Assembly: GCA_027491035.1 (NCBI GenBank)
Contig: JAIXWZ010000021.1
Location: 1-58,360, forward strand
Source of the DNA: Comamonadaceae bacterium
GTDB taxonomy: Bacteria > Pseudomonadota > Gammaproteobacteria > Burkholderiales > Burkholderiaceae_C
DNA: 58,360 nt
Reading direction: 5' to 3'
Shown here: piece by piece, positions 25,492 to 35,573 of the stretch
Position numbering within the stretch: the stretch's first letter is position 1
How the letters are laid out: each line of letters starts with the position of its first letter
The notes under the pieces: model-generated
What the model was told of the DNA's origin: nothing
The model's input: only the letters and a program-made list of their open reading frames with translations
The model's database searches: none
Translations under genes and position numbers: made by a program

Positions 25492-26507
25492 TCGACCCTG
25501 ATGTTGGCATTGCGGATCACATCGCCCCAGCGCTTGCGTTCCGACTCGATCAGGCGCACGAACTGCGGCTGCGTGTTGGGCAGCGGCTCGGCCCCCAGGT
25601 CCGTCAGCCGCTGCATGACGGCGGGATCGGCCAGCGCCACCTGCATCGCGCGTGAGATGGAAGCGGTGACGTTGTCCGGCAGGCCAGCCGGGCCGACCAG
25701 CGCGAACCAGTTGTTCATGCTGAAGTCGGGCAGCGTGCGGTTGATCAGCGGCAGCCCCGGCAGTTGCGGCGAGCCACGCTCTCCGCCGAACGCGATACCG
25801 CGCAGGGAGCCGGCCTTGACCTGCTGCAGGTAGTCGGACATATTGCCCAACAGCAGGTGCACACGGCCGGCCTGCAGGTCGATCATGGCTTGCGAGCCGC
25901 CCTTGTACGGCACATGAACCATGTCGACGCCGGCCTGGCGCCGGAACAACTCGCCGGCCAGGTGGCCGATGGAGCCGGTGCCGGCGGAGGCGTAGGTCAC
26001 CTTGCCAGGGTTGGCCTTGGCATAGGCCACCAGCTCTGGCACGGTCTTGAAGGGTGCGTCTGGCGCCGACACCATCAAGGAAAAGATGTTGGCGATGGTC
26101 CCGATGGGCGTCAGCTCCTTCTGAACATCGATGGGGATCTTCATGCCGGGCATCTGCGGCGCCACAGCAAACATGCTCATGGTGGCAAAGCCTATGGTGT
26201 GGCCATCGGGGGCCGAGCGCGCCACCGCCTCGGCGGCGATGAACCCGCTGGCGCCGGCGCGGGTGTCGACCACCACGGGCTGGCCCAGGACGTTCTTCAG
26301 ACCGTCGGCGATGATGCGCGAGACCAGGTCGCCCGAGCCGCCGGCGGCAAAGCCGTTGAGCAGCCGAATGGGCCGGTTGGGCCGCCATTCGGCCTGGGCG
26401 TGCAGGGGCAGTGTGGTGGCGGCCACACCGGCGGCCAGCGCGCTCAGCACGGTGCGGCGACGCAGTTCAACAGGGTTTGAAGGGTGCATAGGGTTCACAG
26501 GGTTCAT
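25488..26507 (-). CDS. Bug/TctC periplasmic solute-binding protein
   Basis: A 339-residue protein starting at the ATG at 26507 behind an AGGAG site. The N-terminus has a twin-Arg-like signal (ELRRRTVLSALAAGVAATTLPLHAQA). Motifs: RPNRPIRLLNGFAAGGSGDL, DTRAGASGFIAAEAVARSAPDGHT, VHVPYKGGSQAMIDL. It follows another Bug gene by 16 bases and overlaps the CMD-family gene, so two binding proteins are co-transcribed. Confidence 0.9.
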   Translation of the reverse strand: MNPVNPMHPSNPVELRRRTVLSALAAGVAATTLPLHAQAEWRPNRPIRLLNGFAAGGSGDLVSRIIADGLKNVLGQPVVVDTRAGASGFIAAEAVARSAPDGHTIGFATMSMFAVAPQMPGMKIPIDVQKELTPIGTIANIFSLMVSAPDAPFKTVPELVAYAKANPGKVTYASAGTGSIGHLAGELFRRQAGVDMVHVPYKGGSQAMIDLQAGRVHLLLGNMSDYLQQVKAGSLRGIAFGGERGSPQLPGLPLINRTLPDFSMNNWFALVGPAGLPDNVTASISRAMQVALADPAVMQRLTDLGAEPLPNTQPQFVRLIESERKRWGDVIRNANIRVE

Positions 26508-26523
26508 TGGCTGGGCTCCTTGA

Positions 26524-27516
26524 TCAATCGGCCTGGGCATTGGAAGACTTCACCACCTTGCCCCAACGGACGATCTCCTCATCCAAGAAGGCGTTGGCCT
26601 GCGCGCGGGTGGTGGTGATGGGCTCGGCGCCCATCTCCAAGAGGCGCGTGCGCATGGTCGGGGACGCACCTGCCGCCAGAATTTCGCTGTTGAGGCGGTC
26701 CAGGATGGCAGTCGGTGTCTTGGCCGGTGCGGCGATGCCCCACCAAACTGAAACCTGCTGCTCCGGGTAGCCCTGCTCGGCAAACGTCGGCACGTTGGGC
26801 ACCAGCGCGGACCGCTGGTTGGAGGCCACGCCCAGCACCTTCACCCTGTTGCCCTTGATCTGGCCAATGACATTGGCCTGGTTGGTAAAGAAAACCTGGA
26901 TCTGTCCGGCAAGGATGTCGTTGATCACGGCCGCGCCACCTTTATAAGGCACGTGGGTCATGTCGATGCCTGCAAGGGTCTTGAACATCTCGCCGGCCAA
27001 GTGCTCCGAACTGCCCGGGCCGCCAGAGCCAAAGTTCAGCTTGCCGGGCTCTTTCTTGGCCATGGCCACCAGTTCCTTGACATTGTTGGCCGGGAAGTCT
27101 GGGCGCACCAGCAAGATGCCCGGCGCGCGGCCGACCACGGCCACCTGCGTCAGCTCGGTCTTGACGTCGTAGGGCATCTGCTTGAACAGCGTCACGTTGA
27201 CCGCGTTACCGGGCGAGGTGAGCAGCAGCGTGTAGCCGTCGGGCGGCGCCTTGGCCACGAAGGTAGAGCCAACATTGCTGCCAGCGCCCACGCGGTTCTC
27301 CACCACGACCGGCTGGCCCAGGCGGCTGCTCAGTTCCTGCGCCAGCGTGCGGCCGATGGCATCGACGCTGCCGCCGGCACCATAGGGCACGACGATCCGG
27401 ATCGGGCGCTCGGGCCAGGTGCCCTGCTGGGCAAGGGCTGCCGTCAAGGGCAACAGCCCTGCGGTGACAGCGGCGGTGATCGCGGTGATGGCATGGCGGC
27501 GCAGCAGGCGGGACAT
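26524..27516 (-). CDS. Bug/TctC periplasmic solute-binding protein
   Basis: A 330-residue protein with a signal peptide (HAITAITAAVTAGLLPLTAALAQ read in parts) and a GGAG site. Motifs: WPERPIRIVVPYGAGGSVDAI, VENRVGAGSNVGSTFVAKAPPDGYTLL, THVPYKGGAAVINDI. It is the first of two tandem Bug genes, 33 bases after the racemase-fold gene at 27550. It differs enough from its neighbour to suggest a different ligand. Confidence 0.9.
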   Translation of the reverse strand: MSRLLRRHAITAITAAVTAGLLPLTAALAQQGTWPERPIRIVVPYGAGGSVDAIGRTLAQELSSRLGQPVVVENRVGAGSNVGSTFVAKAPPDGYTLLLTSPGNAVNVTLFKQMPYDVKTELTQVAVVGRAPGILLVRPDFPANNVKELVAMAKKEPGKLNFGSGGPGSSEHLAGEMFKTLAGIDMTHVPYKGGAAVINDILAGQIQVFFTNQANVIGQIKGNRVKVLGVASNQRSALVPNVPTFAEQGYPEQQVSVWWGIAAPAKTPTAILDRLNSEILAAGASPTMRTRLLEMGAEPITTTRAQANAFLDEEIVRWGKVVKSSNAQAD

Positions 27517-27549
27517 GGCGGGGCTCCGGTAGGTTGATGGAACGTGGGT

Positions 27550-28365
27550 TCAGGGTTTCGGATCGGGCAGCGTGCTGAAGACCGGCCCGTAATGGTGGCG
27601 AATTTCTGCCAGCAGGCTGGCAGGCGGCTGCTGATAGGTACAGCGGCGCGAGGTCCACACGCCGCCCATGGCGGCGCGCAGTCTCACGGCGGTTTCGCCC
27701 ATCTTGACCAGGGCCTTGACGCCGTTGACCACCGGCAGGCCGCAGGGCGTGGCATGGATCCCTGCCTTGGCCAGCAGCACCATCAGCACGCCGACGGCCG
27801 GAACGATGGCCTCGGCGCCTTCGGCACCCGCGGCTTCGCACTGGGCAAAAAAGTTGTCGATGAGCGTGCGGCCCGCGCCGGAATCGGAGAAGCCGTCATC
27901 GAGGTCCACCAGCCGCACCATCTGCATGGAGCGCGCACTGTGCAGCATGTGGGTGTGGCCGTAGCGGCGAAAGTTCTCGGTGATGCGTGGAACATGCTTG
28001 GGCGAGCCGGTGACCAGCGCAAAGTTGCCGGCCATCAAACTGGCGAAGTGGCCGGAAGTCTCACCCAGGCCAAGCACCGGCATATCGGTGATCTCGCGGG
28101 CCTCGCGCAGCCCGGGATCGGCGATGTTGCCGATGAGGAAAGCGTCGAAACCCTCCCGGGTGGCGCGCTCCACGTTGGCCAGCACCTCCTGCGTCTCGAT
28201 GAACTCCAGGTAGCGGTACTGGTCACCCACGCCGCCAGCGCCCTCGATGCCGTGCACCTCAAACTCGGTGCCGGCGTCGCACACGCTGGAGATCACGTTC
28301 CACAATGCCACGTTGTAGGCCGGCCAAGCGCTGGCCTTGGTCATGCTCTGGTACCAGATCTTCAT
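27550..28365 (-). CDS. Asp/Glu/hydantoin racemase-superfamily protein lacking both Cys
   Basis: A 271-residue protein with the hydantoin-racemase layout: MKIWYQSMTK start, then an ADPGLREARE motif near residue 82-90, then GAEAIVPAVGVLM near 183-195. Hydantoin racemases have a catalytic Cys just before the first motif and a second one in the latter. Here these positions read Asn80 and about Ala190, so two-base racemisation is not possible. It may be a lyase or an isomerase. The ATG at 28365 was preferred over an in-frame TTG at 28383. It heads the five-gene minus-strand unit. Confidence 0.75.
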   Translation of the reverse strand: MKIWYQSMTKASAWPAYNVALWNVISSVCDAGTEFEVHGIEGAGGVGDQYRYLEFIETQEVLANVERATREGFDAFLIGNIADPGLREAREITDMPVLGLGETSGHFASLMAGNFALVTGSPKHVPRITENFRRYGHTHMLHSARSMQMVRLVDLDDGFSDSGAGRTLIDNFFAQCEAAGAEGAEAIVPAVGVLMVLLAKAGIHATPCGLPVVNGVKALVKMGETAVRLRAAMGGVWTSRRCTYQQPPASLLAEIRHHYGPVFSTLPDPKP

Positions 28366-28412
28366 TGCCTGATTGTGATTCAAATATAACTAAGCAAGGT
28401 CTGCAAAACCCC

Positions 28413-28486
28413 GTCATCGCGAGGAGCGGCCTTTGGCCGCAAGGAGCCTGCTATCTTGACGGGAAGCAGGTCAGGCTGGCAATGAC
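28413..28486. repeat. REP-like palindromic element with two internal hairpins
   Basis: The outer imperfect arms GTCATCGC (28413-28420) and GCAATGAC (28479-28486) enclose two hairpins. One is GCGGCC-ttt-GGCCGC (28426-28440). The other is CCTGCT with AGCAGG around a 12-base loop (28447-28470). The GTCATYGCGAGGAGCG opening is a common dispersed-repeat signature in proteobacterial genomes. It lies in the 258-bp gap between frmA (ends 28624) and the racemase gene start at 28365; nothing else was recognised in the gap. Confidence 0.6.
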
Positions 28487-28623
28487 AAAACGGACTTGTC
28501 CAGCCTGTCCCTCACGAAGCTGAACGCCCAGTCTACTACCGAAAAACGAGGGTCGATTGCGGTCGGCACCGAGACCGCCAAAGCTGGCGTGTTGCTCAAC
28601 ACGCTCTATGCCTGACCCTGCCT

Positions 28624-29754
<1,131 letters not shown>

Positions 29755-29799
29755 CTACGGGAACGCACTGGTTTGACTGACTGCGCGATGAAGAAGCCC

Positions 29800-29815
29800 G
29801 CAGGCTGCAGCCTGC
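29800..29815. promoter_or_regulatory. 16-bp perfect palindrome upstream of frmA
   Basis: GCAGGCTGCAGCCTGC is a perfect palindrome 67 bp upstream of the frmA start, in a 254-bp gap with no other feature seen. It is a candidate operator for a formaldehyde- or pathway-responsive regulator. Confidence 0.35.
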
Positions 29816-29987
29816 AGCCAGTGTAAGGCCATCTTTTACGGCTTAGCCAGGAGGCACAAAGGACAGGCCGGGTACAGATTGCATGAACCCTGCCCTGCGG
29901 ATCACTGGACCGCACGTGGCCCTGTCGGATTGAGTTGCGTTGCCAGATGCGGCTCGGCAAATCTGAACAGATCAGATAAAGCAGCCT

Positions 29988-31766
29988 CTACGCGGACATC
30001 CATGCAGGCAAAAGCTTGGCTGCCAATTGCACGCGCTCTTTGCCGTAATCACGCTCGGCTGCCGCCCGTGTCAACTTTTCGGACATCAAGTCTTCGGCCA
30101 AGGCCTCAAGGCTGCGCAGTTGCGCTGGCCCAAAACCACCTCCACCGGGAGTTTCAACCCGCATGCGCTGACCAGCGCTGAGTTGTCGGCCTGGCTGATT
30201 AGCAGGAAGGATACGCTGGTCCGGCAGGTCTTTATCCAGCATGATGCTGCCGAAGCCCCCTGTCTGCCCGCCGTTCTGTCCTTGGGCTGGAATGCGAGTG
30301 CCTTCGGTCGTCGCGAAGAAGAAGGTGTCGTCATCAAGGGTTCTGATCTGCCGCGATATGCCCAGACCGCCTCGATACTGCCCAACGCCTCCGCTGTCTG
30401 GGACAAGTGCGTATTCCTCTACGAGCAGGGGATACTCGTTCTCCAGAGCTTCAGCGGGCAGGTTTGAGGAATTGGTGATGTGTACATGGGTGCCGTCGGC
30501 GCCATCTTCATTGAAATGGGCGCCGACGCCACCACCGATGGTTTCGACATATACGTAGGTGCCAGGTCGGCGGCGTGATTGCCCTGAAACCACCAGAGCC
30601 GGCATCGCATCATTGCTGGAGGCCATGGCCTTTTCGATGGGCAATATCTGACTGAAGGCACCCACGATGGCGCCAGCAACACGTTGAGATGTACTGGCGC
30701 GCATTCCGACGGCAGCTGGAAAACGCGGCCGCGTGATCGTGCCTACGGGCGAACGAATGTCGATGCAGCCGAAAAGCCCTTCGTTAGCGATCAACTCGGG
30801 ATCGAGCATGGTTTTCACGCAGTAGTAGACGCAAGCATTCAGTGCGCTCTCGGGCATGTTGTAACCGCCAGGCGACTGTGCTCCAGAGCCGGTGAAATCA
30901 ACAACCAGGCGGTCGCCCTCCGTACTGATACTGGCCGTGATAGCAATCTTCGGACCGCCAAGCCCGTCGTCATCCAGGGCAGTTGTAAAGCTTCCCGTGC
31001 GCCCCTCAATGGTCTGGATGCGCTGCTTGATGCGGCGCTCGGTATAGGCCAGCAAATCCTCAATGGAGCTCAACACTGAGCTCAATCCCATCTGCCTGAC
31101 CAATTCAAGCATCAGCCTTTTGCCGCGCGCATTGACAGCGATCTGGACTTTCAGATCAACGACACGATCATCAGGTTCGCGGCTGTTGGCGGCGATGAAG
31201 CGCAGGATGTCTTCATCCTCCTGATTGTTCTGCATGATCCGAATGACCGGGATGCGGATTCCCTCTTCGAACACGGTTTTGGCACCCGGCGAGACTGAAC
31301 CGGGCACGCTTCCACCGACGTCCGAGTGATGCCCGATATTGGCGGCAAAAAAGCGCAATTGGCCATCACAAAAAACTGGCGTCACGATGGTGATGTCTGG
31401 CGCGTGCGTCCCTCCCGCCAGATAGGCATCATTGCAAATAAAGGCATCGCCTTCCTTGATTGCCCCAACACCATATTGTTCGATTGCAGCGATCACGCCT
31501 CCGGCAAGAGACCCGAGATGCATCGGAATATGAGCCGCTTGGGCGATCAGTCGGCCGCGCGCATCAAAAAGCGCCACCGAGCAATCCTTGCGCTCCTTGA
31601 TATTGGGGGAAAACGACGCACGCACCAGGGTGTTGCCCATTTCTTCCGTGATCGTCAACAGGCGATTGGAAAACACCTCCATCGCGATCGGATCAAACAA
31701 GCTTGGTGGGGCTGAAGGGGTCGAAGGGGTCATATCGGATGGCAGTCCATGGATGTTCATTGGCAT
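29988..31766 (-). CDS. Hydantoinase/oxoprolinase subunit B (HyuB-like)
   Basis: A 592-residue HyuB-family protein. Family blocks are DPIAMEVFSNRLLTITEEMG near the start, GTHAPDITIVTPVF, SAQSPGGYNMPESALNAC-like VDFTGSGAQSPGGYN, and the Gly-rich ending GQRMRVETPGGGGFG. With subunit A it makes an ATP-dependent cyclic amide hydrolase or acetone/acetophenone-carboxylase-like enzyme. The ATG at 31766 follows the subunit A stop directly (TAAATG), so the two are coupled; 31760 is an alternative. No gamma subunit of acetone carboxylase type is seen, which favours a hydantoinase-like reaction. Confidence 0.9.
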   Translation of the reverse strand: MPMNIHGLPSDMTPSTPSAPPSLFDPIAMEVFSNRLLTITEEMGNTLVRASFSPNIKERKDCSVALFDARGRLIAQAAHIPMHLGSLAGGVIAAIEQYGVGAIKEGDAFICNDAYLAGGTHAPDITIVTPVFCDGQLRFFAANIGHHSDVGGSVPGSVSPGAKTVFEEGIRIPVIRIMQNNQEDEDILRFIAANSREPDDRVVDLKVQIAVNARGKRLMLELVRQMGLSSVLSSIEDLLAYTERRIKQRIQTIEGRTGSFTTALDDDGLGGPKIAITASISTEGDRLVVDFTGSGAQSPGGYNMPESALNACVYYCVKTMLDPELIANEGLFGCIDIRSPVGTITRPRFPAAVGMRASTSQRVAGAIVGAFSQILPIEKAMASSNDAMPALVVSGQSRRRPGTYVYVETIGGGVGAHFNEDGADGTHVHITNSSNLPAEALENEYPLLVEEYALVPDSGGVGQYRGGLGISRQIRTLDDDTFFFATTEGTRIPAQGQNGGQTGGFGSIMLDKDLPDQRILPANQPGRQLSAGQRMRVETPGGGGFGPAQLRSLEALAEDLMSEKLTRAAAERDYGKERVQLAAKLLPAWMSA

Positions 31767-33803
31767 TTAAACGGCGATGATCAGGCTACCCAAGGAATCA
31801 ACCTGAAGCGTTTGATCAGGGAGCAGTATGGTGGTCGAGCTCATCTCTTCCACGATGGCTGGCCCTTCAATCGCATACCCTTGCGCAAGGGTACTGCGCT
31901 CATAGACGGGCGTCGGCAGACGTCCATGCACGGCGCCAAAGTAAACAGAGCGCTCAGATTTGATAATCGGCGAGTGACTGCCGGACAAAAAACGCTGGGC
32001 GGTCTTGGGGACCTGACCAACGGCTTGGACACGACAATTGACGATCTCGGTCTCACGTCCTTCAATGTCATAGCCGTACTCCTGCAGGTGTCGGGTCCGA
32101 AAACTGGCAAGAAAAGCCGACAGTCCGTTCGGATCGATGCCCTCAAGAGGCACGATGACTTCATAGTTCTGACCATCGAAGCGTGTCTCAATGGACAGAC
32201 GCAACTGCCTTCGCTCGGGCGCAACACCTTCACGTTCAAGCCATGCCATCGCTGTTTTCTGCATGTCGGCGAGCGTTGTGCACACTCTTTGCCATGCGGT
32301 CGCGTTGGCCACAGAAAGTTCGCTGCGCACGAAGTCCATCGTGATGTCAGACAACAGGATTCCTCGTGCACAGAAGGTGCCCGGCTCAAGCGGAACGATG
32401 ACCGTCTGAATGCCACAGTCTTTGGCCAGTTCAGTGGCATGCAAGGGGCCTGCGCCTCCAAAGGCCATCAAGGCGAATTCGCGAATGTCATAGCCTCTTT
32501 CGGTAGAGACCGATTGAATCGCGCGGTTCATGTTCGCGTTCGCGATCCGAACAATGCCATGCGCCGCCTCATCAATGGAAATGCCAAGGGGCTGCGCGAC
32601 CTTGCGCTCAATGACATTTCTGGCTGCTTCGAAATCGACGGCCAGTTTCCCGTTCAGCAGGAAATGTGGATCCAGACGACCCAAAACAATGTTTGCGTCG
32701 GTGATCGTGGCCTCGAGGCCCCCTCGCCCATAGGCGGCCGGTCCTGGGTCGGCCCCGGCACTGTGGGGTCCCACCTTCAGAGCGCCAGCATCATCGATCC
32801 GGGCGATGCTGCCACCCCCGGCGCCAATGACATGAATGTCCAGCATTGGCGTCTTGACAGGGTAGTCGGCCACCAGCCGATTGGATGCATACAGCGCACG
32901 CCCCTTGACAATGACCGACACATCGGTTGACGTGCCACCCACATCGAAGGTCACCAGGTTTTCGTATCCGGCCATGCTGCCCACGACCGACGTACCGATC
33001 ACACCGGCGGCGGGGCCCGATACGCAGGTTCGCACGGGTACCTCACGCACGGTCTGCACGGACATCAAGCCACCATTGGAATGCACGGTATTGATCTCAG
33101 CAGCAATTCCGATCGCCTCCACCCGCTTCAGTAGGCGCTCCATATAGGTACCCATGCGCGGCCCCATATAGGCATTGAGCACCGTGGTCGACATGCGCTC
33201 GAACTCCCTAAACTCGGGAAGCACATCCGAGCTCAGCGTGATGTAAGCCTCAGGCAGCATCTGCCTCAAGGCCTCACCGGCTCGGCGTTCATGCGCAGGC
33301 TCTCGGTAACTGTGCAAAAAACAGATGGCGATTGCCGTGACACCGGCCTTTCGAAACAGCTCTCCAGCTTTTTCAAGATCCGCCATGTTCAGTGGCGTCA
33401 GGATGCTGCCATCGGCCATCACGCGTTCTTCCACTTCAAGGCGCAGCTCGCGAGGAACGAGAGGGGTTGGTCGATGTATCCGATAGTTGTAGAGATGGGG
33501 GCGCGTCTGACGGCCAATCTCCAGAACATCACGAAAGCCGCGGGTCGTCACCAGACCGACTCGGGCTCCCTTGCGCTCGATCACCAGATTCGTGGCCACT
33601 GTGGTGCCGTGTCCGAGCAGCGTGATGGCAGAAGGATCCAGACGATGCATTCGGATCAAGTCCTCAAGCCCTTGAGCGATCGCCTCCGAGGGGTCGTGCG
33701 GCGTCGAGGAAACCTTGTGATAGGCGACGGTACCGCTGAGTTCATCGAGCATCGTGAAGTCGGTAAAAGTGCCTCCGACATCAAAAGAAATCTTGTATGT
33801 CAA
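31767..33803 (-). CDS. Hydantoinase/oxoprolinase subunit A (HyuA-like)
   Basis: A 678-residue HyuA-family protein with the actin-like ATPase signatures FDVGGTFTDF at the N-terminus, LGHGTTVATNLVIERKGA, SSDVLPEFREFERMSTTVLNAY, and VTFDVGGTSTDVSV. It phosphorylates or activates a cyclic amide or ketone at the expense of ATP, acting with subunit B. The start is a TTG at 33803, supported by a G-rich ribosome site (AGGGGGG) and by the conserved start of the family falling right there. It follows the RraA-like gene by 11 bases. Confidence 0.9.
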   Translation of the reverse strand: MTYKISFDVGGTFTDFTMLDELSGTVAYHKVSSTPHDPSEAIAQGLEDLIRMHRLDPSAITLLGHGTTVATNLVIERKGARVGLVTTRGFRDVLEIGRQTRPHLYNYRIHRPTPLVPRELRLEVEERVMADGSILTPLNMADLEKAGELFRKAGVTAIAICFLHSYREPAHERRAGEALRQMLPEAYITLSSDVLPEFREFERMSTTVLNAYMGPRMGTYMERLLKRVEAIGIAAEINTVHSNGGLMSVQTVREVPVRTCVSGPAAGVIGTSVVGSMAGYENLVTFDVGGTSTDVSVIVKGRALYASNRLVADYPVKTPMLDIHVIGAGGGSIARIDDAGALKVGPHSAGADPGPAAYGRGGLEATITDANIVLGRLDPHFLLNGKLAVDFEAARNVIERKVAQPLGISIDEAAHGIVRIANANMNRAIQSVSTERGYDIREFALMAFGGAGPLHATELAKDCGIQTVIVPLEPGTFCARGILLSDITMDFVRSELSVANATAWQRVCTTLADMQKTAMAWLEREGVAPERRQLRLSIETRFDGQNYEVIVPLEGIDPNGLSAFLASFRTRHLQEYGYDIEGRETEIVNCRVQAVGQVPKTAQRFLSGSHSPIIKSERSVYFGAVHGRLPTPVYERSTLAQGYAIEGPAIVEEMSSTTILLPDQTLQVDSLGSLIIAV

Positions 33804-33814
33804 CGTCTACCCCC

Positions 33815-34507
33815 CTAGCCCAGATTCTTTTCAACGATGGCGGAGGCACCGGTGAAATCCGGGTAGCACAAACGGGGATTTTTCCGAAGCGTTTGAAGAA
33901 ACGCCTTTTCACTGCGCATCCAGAACTGAGACTGGCTGATCACTTCATCGAGTTGGCTTGGATCAATCACAACAATGCCGTTTTCATCGGCCAAAATCGC
34001 ATCACCAGGCTTGACGGCCACGCCCCCGCAGGTAATCGGAATATTCATCTCGCCCCCCAGCCCGCGGTATTTGGTGGTCACTGGGCTCAGACCCCGAGAC
34101 CAGACCGGCAGGCCGGCGGCATTGGAGTCTGCAACATCGCTGGTCGCGCCATCGATGATCACGCCGCTCAGGCCAGTTGCAGCAGCCGCGTATGCGGTTG
34201 CTGCTCCCCAGCAGGCCGTCCGTTGGTCCTGCCCTCGATCAATGACCAAGATATCGCCCGGCCGCGCAAACTTCAAGGCATAGTGGCCCATCACGGAATC
34301 AGGCAATGTGCATCGGACAGTGATGGCAGTTCCCGCCAGCTTTCGCCCTGGCATTTGTTGCTGCAAACCCTGATCCATGAAACCCGCGTCGAGCACATGA
34401 CCTATGGTGCCAGTATCGAGTTTGAGCAAGGCTTTGACCTGTGCCTTGGTAATCTGCACAGGCATGGGATTGACCACATAGCGTGGTGGAGAGGCAATCA
34501 AGGGCAT
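33815..34507 (-). CDS. RraA-like / HMG-aldolase-family protein with altered Arg
   Basis: A 230-residue RraA fold protein related to 4-hydroxy-4-methyl-2-oxoglutarate aldolase and oxaloacetate decarboxylases. The family phrases GDILVIDRG, WGAATAYAA and GLSGVIIDG are present. The enzyme motif is usually Arg-Asp after DGA-x; here it reads Thr-Ser-Asp, so the pyruvate-binding Arg is Ser123 while the metal-binding Asp124 remains. It may act on a substrate without a pyruvate-type carboxylate. It lies between the TRAP genes and hyuA in one minus-strand operon, 8 bases after dctP. Confidence 0.82.
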   Translation of the reverse strand: MPLIASPPRYVVNPMPVQITKAQVKALLKLDTGTIGHVLDAGFMDQGLQQQMPGRKLAGTAITVRCTLPDSVMGHYALKFARPGDILVIDRGQDQRTACWGAATAYAAAATGLSGVIIDGATSDVADSNAAGLPVWSRGLSPVTTKYRGLGGEMNIPITCGGVAVKPGDAILADENGIVVIDPSQLDEVISQSQFWMRSEKAFLQTLRKNPRLCYPDFTGASAIVEKNLG

Positions 34508-34515
34508 GGTGATGC

Positions 34516-35547
34516 TCAGGCTTTCCGCGAGGTTTCGACAATCTGTTCAATCGCGGAGACAAGTGCCGGGTTGATCTGGCTTTTCCATTTGTTGTAAGAG
34601 CGGCGCGTCGACTGCTGAAACGTCGACAACTCTGCGGAGCTGGGCTCGTAGACCTCCACGCCAACCTCTTTGGCTCTGCTGAGGTCCTCGGCGTAAAACT
34701 TCCTGACCTCGGCGATATTGGACTTGGCGGCATCCTGCGCTGCATCGCGAACCGCCTTCTGATCGGCAGCCGACCAGGACTCCCATGTCGAACGTGAGAC
34801 CGCGAACAGCAAAATCTCGTTCATGTAATTCCATCGTGTCACATACTTCTGCCCCAGCGTATGCATCTTGGCGGCAAAAAACAGCTCCATTGGATTTTCG
34901 CAACCATCGACTGCACCGGAGGACAAGGCTGGCTGGGTATCGGCCCAACTCATGACGGTGGGATTGGCACCCAATTCGGTGAAGACATCACTCATCATCG
35001 GCGATGGGACGATGCGCAGCTTCAATCCTCTGAGGTCAGCCACAGTTCGGATCGGCAGCTTGCTATTGCATAGTTGCCGAAAGCCTGTTTCTCCAACCGC
35101 CAGAGGTTCCGCGCCAGCTTTGCGCACTGCATCAAAGTACTGAGCCATGAAGGCCCTGTTTTGTAGCACCGCATCAAGCGCTTTGTGGTCAGGAAACAAG
35201 AAGGGCAAGGAGAAGCAGCCCAGCTCGCGGGCTGATCCGCTCCAGTTGCCAGGCGCCCCGCAAACCAGATCAATCGAACCCTGACGAATGCCGGTCAGCT
35301 CACGGGTGGCGTCACCTTGCACCAGTGAGGCGCCAGGATAAACCTTGGCATTGATGCGCCCGCCTGAGTTGTCTCTTATCAGCTTGGACCAGAGCTCTGA
35401 GGCCCGCCCCCAAGCAAAGGCTGGGGGCAGCACCGAGGACATGCGGTACTCGGCTTTCAGGTTCTGGGCAAGCGCTGCACCGGGGATGGCCGTTATCGGC
35501 ATGGCGGCTATCGCACAAGTTTGGGTCAAAAGGGTACGTCGTTTCAT
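34516..35547 (-). CDS. TRAP transporter periplasmic binding protein (DctP)
   Basis: A 343-residue DctP-family protein. An AAGGAGATGAA site precedes the ATG and a signal peptide covers MKRRTLLTQTCAIAAMPITA through ALAQ. The body has the DctP features GRINAKVYPGASLVQGD, LRGLKLRIVPSPMMSDVFTELGANPTVMSWAD (in parts), and AVDGCENPMELFFAAKMH, which carry the carboxylate-binding Arg. It delivers a carboxylate to the DctQM permease encoded just upstream. In context the ligand may be a hydantoin-like or oxoacid compound handled by HyuAB. Confidence 0.9.
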   Translation of the reverse strand: MKRRTLLTQTCAIAAMPITAIPGAALAQNLKAEYRMSSVLPPAFAWGRASELWSKLIRDNSGGRINAKVYPGASLVQGDATRELTGIRQGSIDLVCGAPGNWSGSARELGCFSLPFLFPDHKALDAVLQNRAFMAQYFDAVRKAGAEPLAVGETGFRQLCNSKLPIRTVADLRGLKLRIVPSPMMSDVFTELGANPTVMSWADTQPALSSGAVDGCENPMELFFAAKMHTLGQKYVTRWNYMNEILLFAVSRSTWESWSAADQKAVRDAAQDAAKSNIAEVRKFYAEDLSRAKEVGVEVYEPSSAELSTFQQSTRRSYNKWKSQINPALVSAIEQIVETSRKA

Positions 35548-35573
35548 TTCATCTCCTTGATAAATGGCTCACT

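Noticed and set aside
25492-26388. Extension of the CMD-family gene through the Bug gene
   Set aside because: The upstream part is an Arg-rich out-of-frame translation of the Bug gene; the GTG at 25491 gives a normal CMD-family length.
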